A DNA stretch of 64,000 nt from Zygnema cylindricum. Its lineage: Eukaryota > Streptophyta > Zygnematophyceae > Zygnematales > Zygnemataceae. The notes under the pieces are model-generated. The model was not told the DNA's origin, did no database searches, and worked only from the letters and a program-made list of their open reading frames with translations. Positions 18,925-29,761 of this stretch are shown here, piece after piece. Location of the stretch: positions 453,421 to 517,420 of the forward strand of contig JBBHKE010001207.1 of the NCBI GenBank assembly GCA_037447655.1, in the 5' to 3' direction. The position numbers and the translations under genes were made by a program. Numbering within the stretch: position 1 is the stretch's first letter; each line of letters starts with the position of its first letter.

Positions 18925-19000
18925 CCGGCAGGACTCGAACCTCCGACCGGTAGGGCGAGGCATAGCCGTCAACCCTTACCAGTCTGTCGTAGTAGTCCGT
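18925..19000 (-). other. Antisense tRNA-like module (A-box/B-box) inside LTR
   Basis: On the minus strand the LTR holds a perfect RNA polymerase III B-box (GGTTCGAGTCC, 18931-18941). Upstream of it is an A-box/D-loop-like segment (GACTGGTAAGGGTTGACGG). Equivalent modules are seen in other LTRs: GGTTCGAGTTC with CTGGTTAAAGC at 62541-62596, and TAGTCTATTAGGATAAAGC with GGGATCAAACC at 46312-46378. There is no closed acceptor stem, so this is not a tRNA gene. It resembles the head of a tRNA-derived SINE captured by the LTR. Confidence 0.5.
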
Positions 19001-19550
19001 TAGGATACATGGGGCTCGATAGCTATTTAAACAATAGATAGACGACTAATCCGATTAACGAAATTACAAATATGATACATAGAAACTAGTTGGGAAATTA
19101 AGTGCGCACGAAATAAATGTACCAGACATTTGTTTTGAATGGCTGGAATTAAAGCCGACTTAGATCCGACGGCTCACATCATCGGCGAGATCATGGAATG
19201 ACCGCTTTGGCGATTTGCGGATGTAACATAACATGGCAACACGTGGCAATATGTCAGTGGGAAGCCGGAATCTCTGGGAACGTGAGGATAAGTCCGGAGG
19301 AGACAGGCATCCACTCCATGGCCTTGTCGTACACAGGCCGTACAGAAAGTACATCGGCCATGGTACTTTTCTGTACTATACAGTCTTCTGATTGGTCCCG
19401 TACTTCAGTAGATAGGGGTTGTGAGAGGGTTTTGGACTTAGTGGATTGAGGAGGTAGCCGCCTCTCTCCCAACAAGCTTGTATAAATATTGGCATCTTTG
19501 CCGCTTGATAATTAATCACCTGGTAAGGCGTTTTCAGTAATTCTTTTTGC

Positions 19551-19590
19551 TGTGGACTCACGGGAGTCCAGACTGCACAGGGGTGCAGTC
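19551..19590 (+). promoter_or_regulatory. Conserved twin stem-loop in LTR leader (representative copy)
   Basis: Stem 1 is GGACTC-ACGG-GAGTCC and stem 2 is GACTGCAC-AGGG-GTGCAGTC, separated by one base and starting 73 bases after the TATA box. All other LTRs in the window hold the same arrangement. The second stem differs in sequence between LTRs while usually staying paired (listed in the findings). The position suggests the start of the element RNA. Function unknown. Confidence 0.7.
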
Positions 19591-19734
19591 ACGTTATCTA
19601 TTTATATGCTAGGGTAGGAGTTGCTCTCGTTGAAAGTGGGTTAGTCAAAAACTACCTAGAGGCTTCCTCATTCTTGGTCCAAATGGAGGACACAGAATTG
19701 CATGGAGGAAAACGACAAAAAAAACCTGTAACTT

Positions 19735-20374
19735 TAGCACATGCGAAAGTACCCTTAGATGCAAATTGAAACGAAACCTCTTTAAAGTGAAGTACAATAC
19801 AGCCTAGGTTCCTTACGAGTTCTATTTGTTAAGAAAACCTTGTGTCACAGTGTCCACAGCGTAGCGTAAATGTCCCACACGCCGTAATCGGGTATGTCAA
19901 TAGGGTCATAGGGTCTGTTTTGTGTTTTTTTATAATAATAATAATAAATAAAATTAACCCTAAATATACGGTCGCGGGGAAAATACGAGGTGTGGCCCCA
20001 ATCAAGGCTCTCGCGCGTGCGAAAAATCGCAAGGTTCAGTACTGTCATGTAAGTTTTGTACAGAAATATTAAAACGCACTGAATAAAATAAACTTTGTAC
20101 ACTATAATAAAATTATATAACGAACCGGCGTAAAAAATATCAATTGAAATTGAATGAAAAAAATACGCGTCGTCACGCGCGACGAAATCGAGCCACACTA
20201 TCTACGAATCAACATTTTTACATTGACAACGGAATTTCATTTTGTGCTTTTTAATATTTCAGTCCAAGATTTACAGTACTTCACTTTAAAGAGGTTTCGT
20301 AATTTGCGTCTAAATTCAAGGTAACGTTTAGACTAGACTAAATTTCAATTTTACGGCTTAGTTAATATCCAACG
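19735..20374 (-). repeat. Old repeat with inverted arms, interrupted at 20374 by copia BF
   Basis: The arm at 19735-19800 is the reverse complement of 20250-20330; the shared core includes GAAACCTCTTTAAAGTGAAG. This suggests an old foldback or DNA transposon. Bases 20250-20374 continue after the copia insertion at 33888, and together they match 1-330 in inverted orientation. The inner 20035-20215 matches 1350-1510. Non-coding. Confidence 0.6.
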
Positions 20375-21424
20375 TGTAGAACTAAAGGTTTTTATTTGTA
20401 TTTTCTAGGTCTAAACATGTTAAGATAAAGAGCACAAAAGAAGCAGAGGCAATCTGCTCCTTATTCCTCTCTCCAACTCCCACACTTGTTGTAGTCACTG
20501 AAGGTTGGAGTGAAAGCTAGAGCCATGGCTGCCCATGCTGTCCAGAGAGAGACAAGTAGTAGTTTGGTAGGTTTACCAAAAGGATTTTGACGGACCTAGG
20601 ATTTGATCTTGGTACCTACCGTTTGTCAAGCTAAGCAGTAGCGTGTAGCTTTATCCTATTAGTCTAAGATCAGTGTTGTGGTATATAGAGTTTCATAAAT
20701 ATTTACAGACGTATTAGGAGACAATTTCATTTAACGGCGTGAAAAGGTTCTTAGGACATAGATACAGTTTTGTCTAGTACGGTGTACGGTACTCCACGAA
20801 ACAAATATCGCTCATTTGTTTCAACCACGAAAGAAATACCATGCAATCATTTTCGACGGCTAAAATTGAAAGCCAATCTTGATCGAACGACTGCGATAGA
20901 TGCCGAGATCGTGGAATGGGCACTTTGGCGGTTTTCAATCATCGCCATGTCAAGTGACACCTGGCACAAACACATTGGCTTGCGGCATCTCCGGAGAATA
21001 CGGGAAAGAATCCAAATATGGCAGGCGTCGACATTTTGGCCATGTTGTACGATGGTCATACAGAAAGTACTTTGGCAACTGTACTTTTCTTTACGACACA
21101 ATAATCTGATTGGTACCGTACTCTAGTAGTATACGGTTTAGAGAGGGATTTAGGACTTAGAAAATTTGGGAGGTAGACCCTTCTCTCCTAGAAAACTGAA
21201 GTACTAAGGGTCAAGTTTGACCCTTCATAATTTACTGCTCAGGGAAGCAAATTCAACGATTCTTTTTGCTATCGACTCCACCGAGTCTTCTCTTCACACG
21301 GGTGAAGTTGGTCACAGTTGTCATTGTGGTTGTTATTCTGTTGAAATTCAAACGGGTCAGGGTTATCATAGGGGCTTCGAGTGAGTTGCCTACTGTAAGG
21401 GCCAATAGAGGTCTCAAAGTTTCA
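20375..21424 (+). repeat. 5' LTR of copia BF
   Basis: About 1,050 bp starting TGTAGAACTAAAGG. It is most similar to the 3' LTR at 32868-33887. The hairpins are GACTC-CACC-GAGTC (21274-21287) and CTTCAC-ACGG-GTGAAG (21292-21307). The antisense tRNA-like module near 20590-20680 shows an A-box-like TAGACTAATAGG and a B-box-like AGATCAAATCC. Confidence 0.85.
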
Positions 21425-21958
21425 AGTTATGGGCCCACCCTCTAGGGTACCCATATTTAATGGAACAGCCTTCATATATTGGGAAATTATAATGACGCGG
21501 GCTTTATGTGAAAAGAGGTTTTGGGGGATGGTAAGTGGACGAGTGAGGCGTTCATCCAGTGTAGCCATTCCTCCTAGGTTTAGGTGAAGCATGTTAACTA
21601 GAAAAGCAGGCCCAACTCCATCAGAGGATTCGGAAGACGGGGAGAGTATTGTGATGGAAAAAGGGAAAGTAAAGGAGACAGTTACACCAATAGCAACACT
21701 TAACTCAACTGGTTCAACGTTCATGTCACCTATTCCGAGGAATGAAGAGAATGATGTTGATACTTAGGACTACAAAATTATGGCTGCCAAACACTTCATT
21801 CTTCGCCATCTTACTCAAGGACTTGCATCTCCTCATTTGCAGGTGAAAAAAAAATGTGATTTTTGGACTACCCTCATAGAGATGTACCAGAGTGGTATGG
21901 ACCAGAGTGGTACTATTCAGCAGCAGTACTTTGCTGATCAAAAGATGCAACTCTAATA
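21425..21958 (+). pseudogene. Copia BF primer-binding site and Gag N-terminal fragment
   Basis: The primer-binding site AGTTATGGGCCCA (21425-21437; one change from the family) opens with an in-frame ATG at 21429, again giving MGPPSRVPIF. The Gag frame hits a stop at about 21580 but resumes, with the conserved block matching element A up to QQYFADQKMQL. The match ends at about 21958, where inverted copia sequence starts. Confidence 0.75.
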
Positions 21959-21961
21959 CCT

Positions 21962-23470
21962 CTATAGGTTCTCAAAGTAGGCAGCTCACACTAAGCCTCT
22001 AAGATAACCCTGACACCTTTGTGTTTCACCAAGAATAAATGCCACCTTCGCAAACAAAAACTCTGACCACCTTCACCCATATAAAAGCAAGACTCCCGTG
22101 AGTCGATAGCAAAAAAAATATATGAATTTTCTCCCTTGAGCAGTGAGTTATGGAGGGTCAAAGTTGACCTTTTGTATAGAAGCTCTCTCGGAGAAAGGGT
22201 CCTGTCTACCAAATTTTCCTAAGTCCTATCTCTCTCTAAAACTCTATCTATTGAAGAACGGAACCAATCATAATAATGTATTGTAGAGAAAGGTACAGGT
22301 GTCGGTGTACTTTCTGTACGGCCATTGTACGACACGGCCAACAAGTCGACATATTTCATATTTGGATTCGTTCCTGTAATCCCCGGAGATGTCGTAATCC
22401 AATGTGGTTGTGCCACGTGTCAATCCATGTGGCGATGACCACAAACAGCCAAAATCTTATTCCACAATCTCGGCATCCTTCGCTGCCGTCTGATCAAAAC
22501 CGAGTTTAAATCGTAGCCGTCATAAATACTTGCGCGGTATTTGTTTCCTTGTCGAAACAAAATGTGTTGTATCCGTTTCGAAACCGTACCGTACTCGGTA
22601 CTTTTACAAAACGGTATCTATGCATGACGTATATAGTTTCCGTTAAATGAATTAGTTCACGTCTAACTATTTAAATATTTGTCAAACCTTATATAATTTA
22701 CCATTAGTCTTATGCTTGTAGGATTAAGCTAACCCCACCAACTAACTTGACGGATGGCAGGCACCAAGATCAAATCATGGGTCTGTCAAGTATTCTTTTA
22801 GTAAACCTACTAAAAACAATTTCGTGTCTCTTTGTGGACAGCACAGGCAGCCATGGCTCTAGCTCCCTCTTCAACCTTCATTGACTGCAACAAGTGTGGA
22901 AGTTGAAGATAGGAGTTAGAGGCAGACAACCTCGACTTCTTTTCAGCATTTCATTTTAGACTTAGAAAATACTAAAAGAACCACTAATATCTACACTCCC
23001 CTTATTTTCTAGTCACTCTTTAATTTCATACCACACTTCTCCCTTCAGAAAATTAGCTTAGGGGAAAGCACAGGTTTGGTCATCATATCTGCTACCATCT
23101 CCCTATCTAGTAGGTACTCTAAAATGATAATTTGATTTCCACCTCTTCTCTAACAAAGCTTAGTCTAATGTCCATGTGCTTGGCTTTAAAATGATATTTA
23201 GGATTGGCAGCAATAACAATTGCTGCTTGATTATCACAAAATATTTTGTGCACACCACTCTTAAGGTGACCAAGCTCAAGCAAATAGCTGACCCACATCG
23301 ATTCTTTTACAACAGAGTAAGAGGCCATATACTCAGCCTCCATGGTGGAATGAGCAATAACCTTTTGATGTTTGCTACTCGAACAACAAGCCCCATCACC
23401 CACATATAATACATATCCAGAAGTACACCTCATCATCAAAGCCTCACCATAACTACCATCTATAACAGAG
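21962..23470 (-). mobile_element. Inverted copia fragment C: 3' LTR plus RNase H
   Basis: On the minus strand the order is RNase H (23439-23119), a polypurine tract, then an LTR from 22995 (TGTAG) down to about 21962, where its last bases are lost. The LTR hairpins are GACTC-ACGG-GAGTC and a GU-rich second stem (22070-22104 on the plus strand). The fragment stops at about 23470, just before the gypsy LTR at 23492. Its orientation is opposite to the BF element that contains it, so an inversion or independent insertion occurred. Confidence 0.75.
23119..23439 (-). pseudogene. Copia C RNase H C-terminal fragment
   Basis: An open 106-codon stretch matches the end of copia RNase H, with MEAEYMAS and CDNQAAIVIAANPKYHFKAK. 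The upstream part carrying the first catalytic Asp is damaged, and the rest of the polyprotein is absent. Confidence 0.8.
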
Positions 23471-23491
23471 TTACTAAGAATTGTACACTAT

Positions 23492-23929
23492 TGTTAGGAA
23501 CAAGGATGGTGTAGTTGCGGTTTAAGAGCAGCGCAGCTGCAACGACAGAGTATCATTGCATAGCAATGTAGCAACTTAGTATTGTAACATAACAACGCAG
23601 CGTAGCAGTATAGCAACGCTGTAGAATGTAGATTTGACTACATTGTTCTAGAAAATAGTTAGATAGATCGTGGTTGACTGAGAAGGTCCACGTGTACATA
23701 AGGATAGTACCTAGCTGATTAGTTTAAATAGTGCAGTAAACTTAGTCAATTGCAGACTCTTTTAAGAAGACCTTCACAGCAAGCTTTCAACTTGTAATCT
23801 CCTTCCGAATAATAAAGCTCAACCTTTATCCGTGTGTGTTGTGTACTGTTGTTGTTGCTACGAGGAGATCCTTAGAGTCTTTCCGCTGTGCATTGGGGTG
23901 TGTTGTGGTTTACCTTGTCCCCTTTTACA
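23492..23929 (+). repeat. 5' LTR of gypsy D
   Basis: A 438-bp LTR with GCA/GCG-rich start and an AATAATAAAG stretch near 23811 that may act in polyadenylation. It shares no similarity with the copia LTRs here. The boundary is set by the terminal TG and CA and the following primer-binding site. Confidence 0.7.
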
Positions 23930-24143
23930 TTGGTATTGGAGCCTTTCCTTCGTGACCTTTCACAGCAAGCTTTCAACTGTAATCTCCTTCCGAATAATAA
24001 AGCTCAACCTTTATCCGTGTATGTTGTGAACTATTGCTGTTGCTACGAGGATATCCTTGGAGTGTTTCCACTGTGCATTGGGGTGTGTTGTGGTTTACCT
24101 TGTCCCCTTTTACATTGGTATTGGAGCCTTTCCTTCGTGACTC
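23773..24143 (+). repeat. Tandem duplication of LTR end plus primer-binding site
   Basis: A segment of about 185 bp, made of the last 155 or so bases of the gypsy LTR plus the primer-binding site and leader, occurs twice in tandem (from 23773 and from 23959). TGGTATTGGAGCC therefore appears at 23931 and 24116. The two copies differ at several positions, so the duplication is not recent. Confidence 0.85.
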
Positions 24144-24149
24144 CACAGC

Positions 24150-25429
24150 ATGACAGAGCACGGCGTATCCACAGCGGTCATGTTGGCTCAAGTTCTTCGG
24201 GAGTTAGAAAATGTCTGATTACAGAATGCTCATCTGAGCGACACCGTCGCAACTTTGGAATCTTGTCTTGGTGAAAGACCTCATGGAGGCGCACAGAGAG
24301 GCAAGAGGAGGCCTAAATTAAGACTCTTCGACGAGTTTGAGCTGGCCGGGCACAAGTACCTTGATGGATGGTTGTTCTCCATTGGGAATTATCTCGAGAA
24401 TTTTCCAAGCCTGTCGGACCGTGAGAAGATTCACTACGCGGGTGGTCTTCTTAAAGGGACAGCGCGAGCATGGTGAGGAACGATGGTCGAAAAAGAGGAG
24501 ATACTGGCTGATTGGACCCTTTTCATTCAGCTCCTCCGTGACTCTTGGCAACCCGTCAATACGGTTAAGGCTGCAAGGGATCAAATCGCAGTTTTGAAGC
24601 AACTTACCTCGGTGTTGGAGTACACGCAGCCGTTCTTGGAATGCAAAGTTCAAATACCAACGATGACGGGGGACGAAGCCTTGGATCGTTACGTGAAATG
24701 AATAAAAGCCTCCATTCGTAAGGATGTGGAACAATGGCTCGCTCGAGAAAGTATGACTTCCTAACCTCTCGGAGATTATCCAGTTTGCGGAACGGACCGA
24801 TTCGGTTACTTCACCTTCCGTAGATCCTACCACTTTGGGTCGAGTAGCGGCAGAGGAGGTCAACGAGATGATGGTCCATCCCCCATGGAGCTCGGGGCGA
24901 TTAATGAGGATAAAGAGGTGGTCAACGTGCTTCGGAAGAAGAAGAAGACTACCAAGGCCAAAACCAATGACTTGTCCTCGAGGAGCTCCAACAGAGGAAG
25001 CAAAACGGCTTATGTTTCTAGTGCGGTTCCCCAGATCATATGGCCCAAGAATGCCCAAAAAGGAGAGGTCCTAAGAAGGGCAAGCTTAACGTCATGAGGT
25101 TAGCTGGTGAAAGGGGTGATCCTTTGATATTTCAAGGTCGGATCGGAGTGAGTGCAGGTAGCTTTATGGTGGACTCCGGCGCGTCAAGGAACTTCATCAA
25201 CGAGGTGAACGTGAAAAAGTTGAAACTTCCTCTCGTGGTTCTATCGGATCGTCAGACGGTACAATTGGCCGACGGAAGTACCCTATTGATTACTCATCGC
25301 ACTCCGAGGTTACGCGTCGGAATTGGGAAGTTTCACTGGTTTGACACCCTTCATGTATTACCGCTTGGAGACCATGAAGTAATCTTGGGGAAACCATGGC
25401 TGCAAAAGTGGAACCCAACGATCGATTAG
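24150..25429 (+). pseudogene. Gypsy D Gag and aspartic protease
   Basis: The Gag capsid region (RLFDEFELAGHKYLDGWLF) is interrupted by stops near 24218, 24474 and 24700. The zinc knuckle CGSPDHMAQEC is preceded by a TAG within the knuckle. The protease has the intact motif FMVDSGASRNF and the C-terminal HEVILGKPWL block, then a stop at 25427. The order fits a chromovirus. Not functional as it stands. Confidence 0.85.
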
Positions 25430-25699
25430 AGAAGTGGTTACATGAGAGTTAAAAAAGGTGAAAAAGAGTTTGAGGTAAAGGTGGGAGTGGTTGGTAAGGG
25501 ATCGGAAAAGGGACACCTGCTTTCGGCCTTACAGCTTAAGAGGGCACTCAAAAAAAAGGGAAACAATTCGTATGGTGGTCGTCCAACCTATAGAAGAGAC
25601 GAAAGAGGGGATTCGAGAGGAATGGAGTAATAAAGATCCTGACTTTGACTCAAAAGGAGGTGATGACACTGGAAAGTCTTCCGTAGAGGCCCCGGAAAT

Positions 25700-27085
25700 C
25701 GTGACAAAACTTTTTGCGTAGTATGTTGATGTCTTTCCCCCGAAGATCTCGGAACGTTTACCTCTTAAGCGCGAAGTAGACCACAGGATAGAGCTTGTTC
25801 CCGGAGCGGTACCCCCCGCAAATCGATATACAAGATGAGCTACAGTGAATTAGATGAACTCAAAAAGCAACTTGCAGAATTAGTCGACGCCATAGCAATC
25901 GAACCGAGCAAGTCACCGTATAGAGCCCTTGTCCTCTTCGTGAATACAAAGGATGGAAGTTTTCATATATGTGTGGATAACCGAGCGCTAATTAAGTTGA
26001 TGGTGAAAAATGCGTACCCTCTACCAAGGAAAGATAAATTGTTAGACGGGTTAAGAGGTGCCAAATATTTTTCGTATATCGAGTTACGAAGTGGTTATCA
26101 CCAAATCTGAATTGCCGAGGAAGATGTGGAAAAGACCGCATTCCGCACTCAGTACCGTCATTTCCAATTTTTGGTTATGCCATTTGGGTTGACCAACGCG
26201 CCGACGACCTTTATGCATTTGATGAACTCAATCTTTCGGCATTATTTGGAAGCCTTCGTAATTGTCTTCTTGGACGACATCTTGGTGTATAGCAAGACAT
26301 TGGAGGATCATGAGGAGCACATGCGAACGGTCTTACAAGTCTTTCGAGAGAACAAGTTGTAAGCAAAGAGGAGTAAATGTGACTACTTGAAGGAGAAAAT
26401 TGAGTTTTTGGGTCATGAGGTGAGCCGGGATGGGATCCCAGCACATCACAACAAAACTAGAGCAGTAACAGAGTGGCTGAAGCCGACTAACGTTACGGAG
26501 TTATGGAGCTTTCTTTGACTATGCTCCTACTATCGTCGTTTCATAAAAGGTTTCGCAAAAATTGTTGCACCACTCACAGATTTACTGAGTGGAAAACAGC
26601 GCAAGGGGCAGCCTTTCACACGCTAAAGGAGCGGTTAGTTATCGCCCCTGTGTTAGCTGTTCCCGATCCGGAGTTACCTTGGACGATAATTACCGACGCC
26701 AACGATACGCCTATTGGAGCGATCCTTATGCTGGATCAGGGCAAGGGCCTTCAACCCATTGCCTACGCGGTCCGGAACTAAAGGCAGCGGAATTTAACTG
26801 GGCCACACATAAAAAGGAGACAATTGCAATTATTAACGCGTTGAAGGTTTGGAAATGATACGTTCAAGGGAAGCGGATCATCATCATCAGCGATCACCAC
26901 GCCTTACAATATCTTTAGACATAGCCAAAGTTGTCAAAGAAACAGGTTCGATGGATGACGTTTCTTCAAACCTTCGGACCGGGGTTAACTATTGAGTATA
27001 AACAGGGCAAGACAAACCCGGCAGATGCGCTGTCGAGAAGACCAAGAGTAGCTGCGCCAGTGACGGAGCAAGGTTCGCAATCATC
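25700..27085 (+). pseudogene. Gypsy D reverse transcriptase and RNase H
   Basis: The RT shows KDGSFHICVDNRALI, YIELRSGYHQI, a TGA, then [17 protein letters not shown] and the catalytic box FLDDILVYS. The thumb and RNase H parts continue (FLGHEV, then TDANDTPIGAIL and KKETIAIINALKVW), with shifts of frame near 26500-26790 and a terminal SDHHALQYL-like stretch. The catalytic Asp pair is kept, but at least four stops break the frame. Confidence 0.85.
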
Positions 27086-27107
27086 ACAGGATTGAAGTGA
27101 AAGTTCC

Positions 27108-28610
27108 GTGAGCAAGGACACGGCAGCGTCGGACAAAGCGCAAGATCCACAAATCAGCGCTAAGACAAGTACAGTACAAGTGGATGATCAGCGGCTGCAT
27201 AGGATCAAGGCTGCATACGACGAAGACGATGCTATCAAGGAACAAGTTAAATGGAAGGTATTGGTTAGAACCACCAACGGTATGTGGCGGTACAGACCGA
27301 GTTAGACAACGAGACTATATGTTGTGACAAACTAAGAGTTACCTCATACGATCATAAAATTAAGTCATGACGAGCCGCTCAGTGGACATTTCGGACGGGA
27401 TAAAACAATCGCACGCGTTGCTGAGGCGTATTATTGGCCAAAAATGACTCCGGCCATGGCAGAATATGTCAAGACATGCGACTCTTGTAACAAAAAAAAA
27501 TCGGAATCGGGTCATCAAGGTTTGTTCCAACCTCTGCCGATACAATCGGTTCCTTGGGAAGCGATTTCAATAGACTTCATCGTTGCTCTTCCGTTGACTC
27601 GAGAAGGTTATGACTCCATCTTCCTCGTCGTAGATTATTTGACGAAAATGGCCCATTTCCTACCCACAACAACAACAGCTAGAACTCGGGATGTGGCAGA
27701 GTTTTTCTTTCGGGAGATATTCCGCCATCACGGACTTCTGAAGAGGATCGTCACCAACTATGATAGAAAGTACGTTAGCCACTTTTGGAGAAGTCTGTTG
27801 GAATTGTGTGGAACGCAGTTGGCCATGTCTACAGCTTATCATCCTCAGACCGATGGTCAGACCGAAAGGGTAAACAAGACTTTAAAGGAGGCTTTACGCG
27901 CTTATGTATAGGTGCACCAAACGGATTGGGTGAACCATTTGATGGCGATTGAAGTGGCCTATAACAGTGCGGTGCACCCGTCCACTAATACTACACCATT
28001 TTCCCTCAATGGGCGAGAACCCATCCTTCCCCAAAATTAATTGGTCACAGATTGCCCTGCGCCCGTAGCTCTGGACTTTGCAAAATCGTTGGAAGGGAAT
28101 CTGGAAAAGGCGGCAAAGGCCCTCTAGCTTGCAAAGGACCGTCAAAAGTTGCAGGCGGACGTTCACCGAAAAGACATCGTCTTTAGTGTGGGTGATAAGG
28201 TTTGCCTTAATATGGCAAACATGTCATTACCGGGTGCCCTCTCCAAGAAATTGGCACCGAGATTTTTAAGACCATTCACTGTCCTTTCAAAGGTGGGAGA
28301 GGTGGCCTATAAATTAAATATTCCGAAGGCATGGCATATCCACAATGTTTTCCATGTTTCCCTACCCAAGCCGTTTCGCGACACTGATTCGATTTTTCCT
28401 AATCGACGCCTGCATACCGCATTACCGCCCATTCAGGGTACCTCGGATGAGTACGAGGTGGAGGAGATCCTTCAATCGCGTCGCCTTCGAAATTCTAACT
28501 CCACACAATAATTGGTGCGTTGGAAGGGCTACGAAGTTGAGGATGATTCTAAGGTGGTCGAAAAGGATCTAAATTCACCCACTTTGCTGCGCTGGTTTAC
28601 GCATAGTGCG
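27108..28610 (+). pseudogene. Gypsy D integrase with C-terminal chromodomain
   Basis: The sequence holds the zinc-binding CDSCNKKK, the core with ISIDFI, the second Asp in NYDRKY, and DGQTERVN with the catalytic Glu. Stops lie at about 27303, 27909 and 28037. The C-terminal part (RPFTVLSKVGEVAYKL, HNVFHVSLPK) leads to a chromodomain: YEVEEILQSRR, a TAA at 28510, then LVRWKGYEVEDDS. In chromoviruses this domain steers insertion to marked chromatin. Confidence 0.85.
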
Positions 28611-29056
28611 GACACTCAGCTTAACCGGAGGGGCAATCGCAAAGGACACAATAAAGGAACGAATCGCAATGTCGCAACCATCGCAATCATTTTAGGGACT
28701 CGACGAAGGAATGCAGCGGCGATAATAATGGACCGCAGCACTGTGGTTGCGCAACCACCGAAGCGAAGCATAGCAGCGATGCCGTCAAAGAATTACAGCG
28801 CCACCGCTGCGCTGACAGGAAATCGCAACAACGCAATTGTGAATCACAACATTGGTGACGAGGAACCCGCAATTTTGTCAAAGTAGCGCAATTTAAGAAA
28901 TGTTGGACGCTGCGATACCCTCGCAAGCTGCGACGTTTGGAAAAGTCCAACAGTGAAACCCTCAACCCTCGCGGGTAAAGTCGCCATCAGCCTTCGCAAC
29001 CAACCTAGTCGAAGCAGTTTGAAGAGCGTCTTGTTCTACACAGCCAGCTTACCTTC
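28611..29056 (+). other. 3' remnant of gypsy D, GCAA-rich
   Basis: Sequence rich in CGCAA and GCGCAA words follows the chromodomain. Its composition recalls the GCA-rich start of the gypsy LTR, but no 3' LTR alignment can be made by eye. It ends where the copia LTR block starts at about 29057. Confidence 0.4.
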
Positions 29057-29761
29057 GCATTTTGTTTGACATCAAAAAAAATACCGCGCAAGTATTTATG
29101 ACGGCTACGATTGAAATCCGGTTTTGATCGGACGGCCGCGAAGGATGTCGAGATCGCGGAATAGGATTTTGGCGGTTTGCAATCACCGCCACATCGAATA
29201 ACACGTGGCAAAACCACATTGGATTGCGGCAACTCCGGGGATTACAGAAACGAATCCCGATATGACATGTGTCGACATTTTGGCCATGTCGTACGATGGC
29301 CGTACAGAAATTACACCGGCACCTGTACTTTTCTGTACGACCACAGTAATTTGATTGGTGCCGTACTTCAGTAGATAGAGTTTTAGAGGGGGAATAGGAC
29401 TTAGAACATTTTGGGTAGGTAGCTGCCTCTCCTAGAGAGCACCTTGTATAAATGGCAAACTTTGGCCAACCATAACTATCAATTTACTTGACCATTTTCA
29501 GTGATTCTTTTTGCTGCGGACTCAAGGGAGTCCAGGATACACAAGAGTGTAGTCGGTTAGAGTTTTTGTCTGCCAGGGTGGCGGTATTTCTAAGGGAAAG
29601 TCGAAGTGGGTGAATGTGTCTAAATCTCATATTCTAACTTTGCATTCTTTGGTGGAACATGGGGTCAGTTATTTGGGTTTATATCAACTTGGAGTTGGCA
29701 CTATCTAGATAAGCTTCTTTTGGATCTGCTTACTCTGAGGGCCAATGGAGGTCTCAAAGTT
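29057..29761 (+). repeat. Partial copia LTR fused to protease coding sequence
   Basis: The 3' two-thirds of a copia LTR, with TATAAAT (29449), hairpins GGACTC-AAGG-GAGTCC (29518-29533) and TACAC-AAGA-GTGTA (29538-29551), ends at TCTCAAAGTTTCA. It runs directly into protease sequence at 29762 without primer-binding site or Gag. An AAGT microhomology exists at the junction. Confidence 0.75.

Larger units (their letters stand above)
18712..19702 (+). mobile_element. Lone copia-family LTR
   Basis: A 991-bp LTR from TGTTGAAATC to GAATTGCA with no internal region on either side. It has a TATAAATA box (19481), twin hairpins (19554-19569 and 19571-19590) and a clear antisense tRNA-like module (18925-19000). 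The flanking 5-mers (GCATT and TGGAG) do not match, so it more likely came from recombination or deletion than from a simple solo-LTR event in place. Confidence 0.8.
23492..29050 (+). mobile_element. Ty3/gypsy chromovirus D, decayed, 3' LTR missing
   Basis: A 5' LTR (23492-23929, TGTTAGG to TTACA) is followed by a tRNA-Met-type primer site (TGGTATTGGAGCC). Gag, protease, RT, RNase H, integrase and chromodomain then follow in gypsy order. Many stops interrupt the frame. No matching 3' LTR is visible before the copia LTR piece at 29057, so the 3' end was lost or replaced. Confidence 0.85.

Noticed and set aside
19198-19449. Short frames conserved in several copia LTRs (also 20770-21126, 29177-29374, 33240-33467, 56313-56543)
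   Set aside because: They follow conserved LTR DNA, but reading frame, start and stop differ between copies, so conservation is nucleotide-level and not protein-level.
21962-29761. Copia C and the LTR piece at 29057 as the two ends of one element
   Set aside because: They are in opposite orientations and the copia sequence stops at the gypsy border, so a single simple insertion does not explain them.
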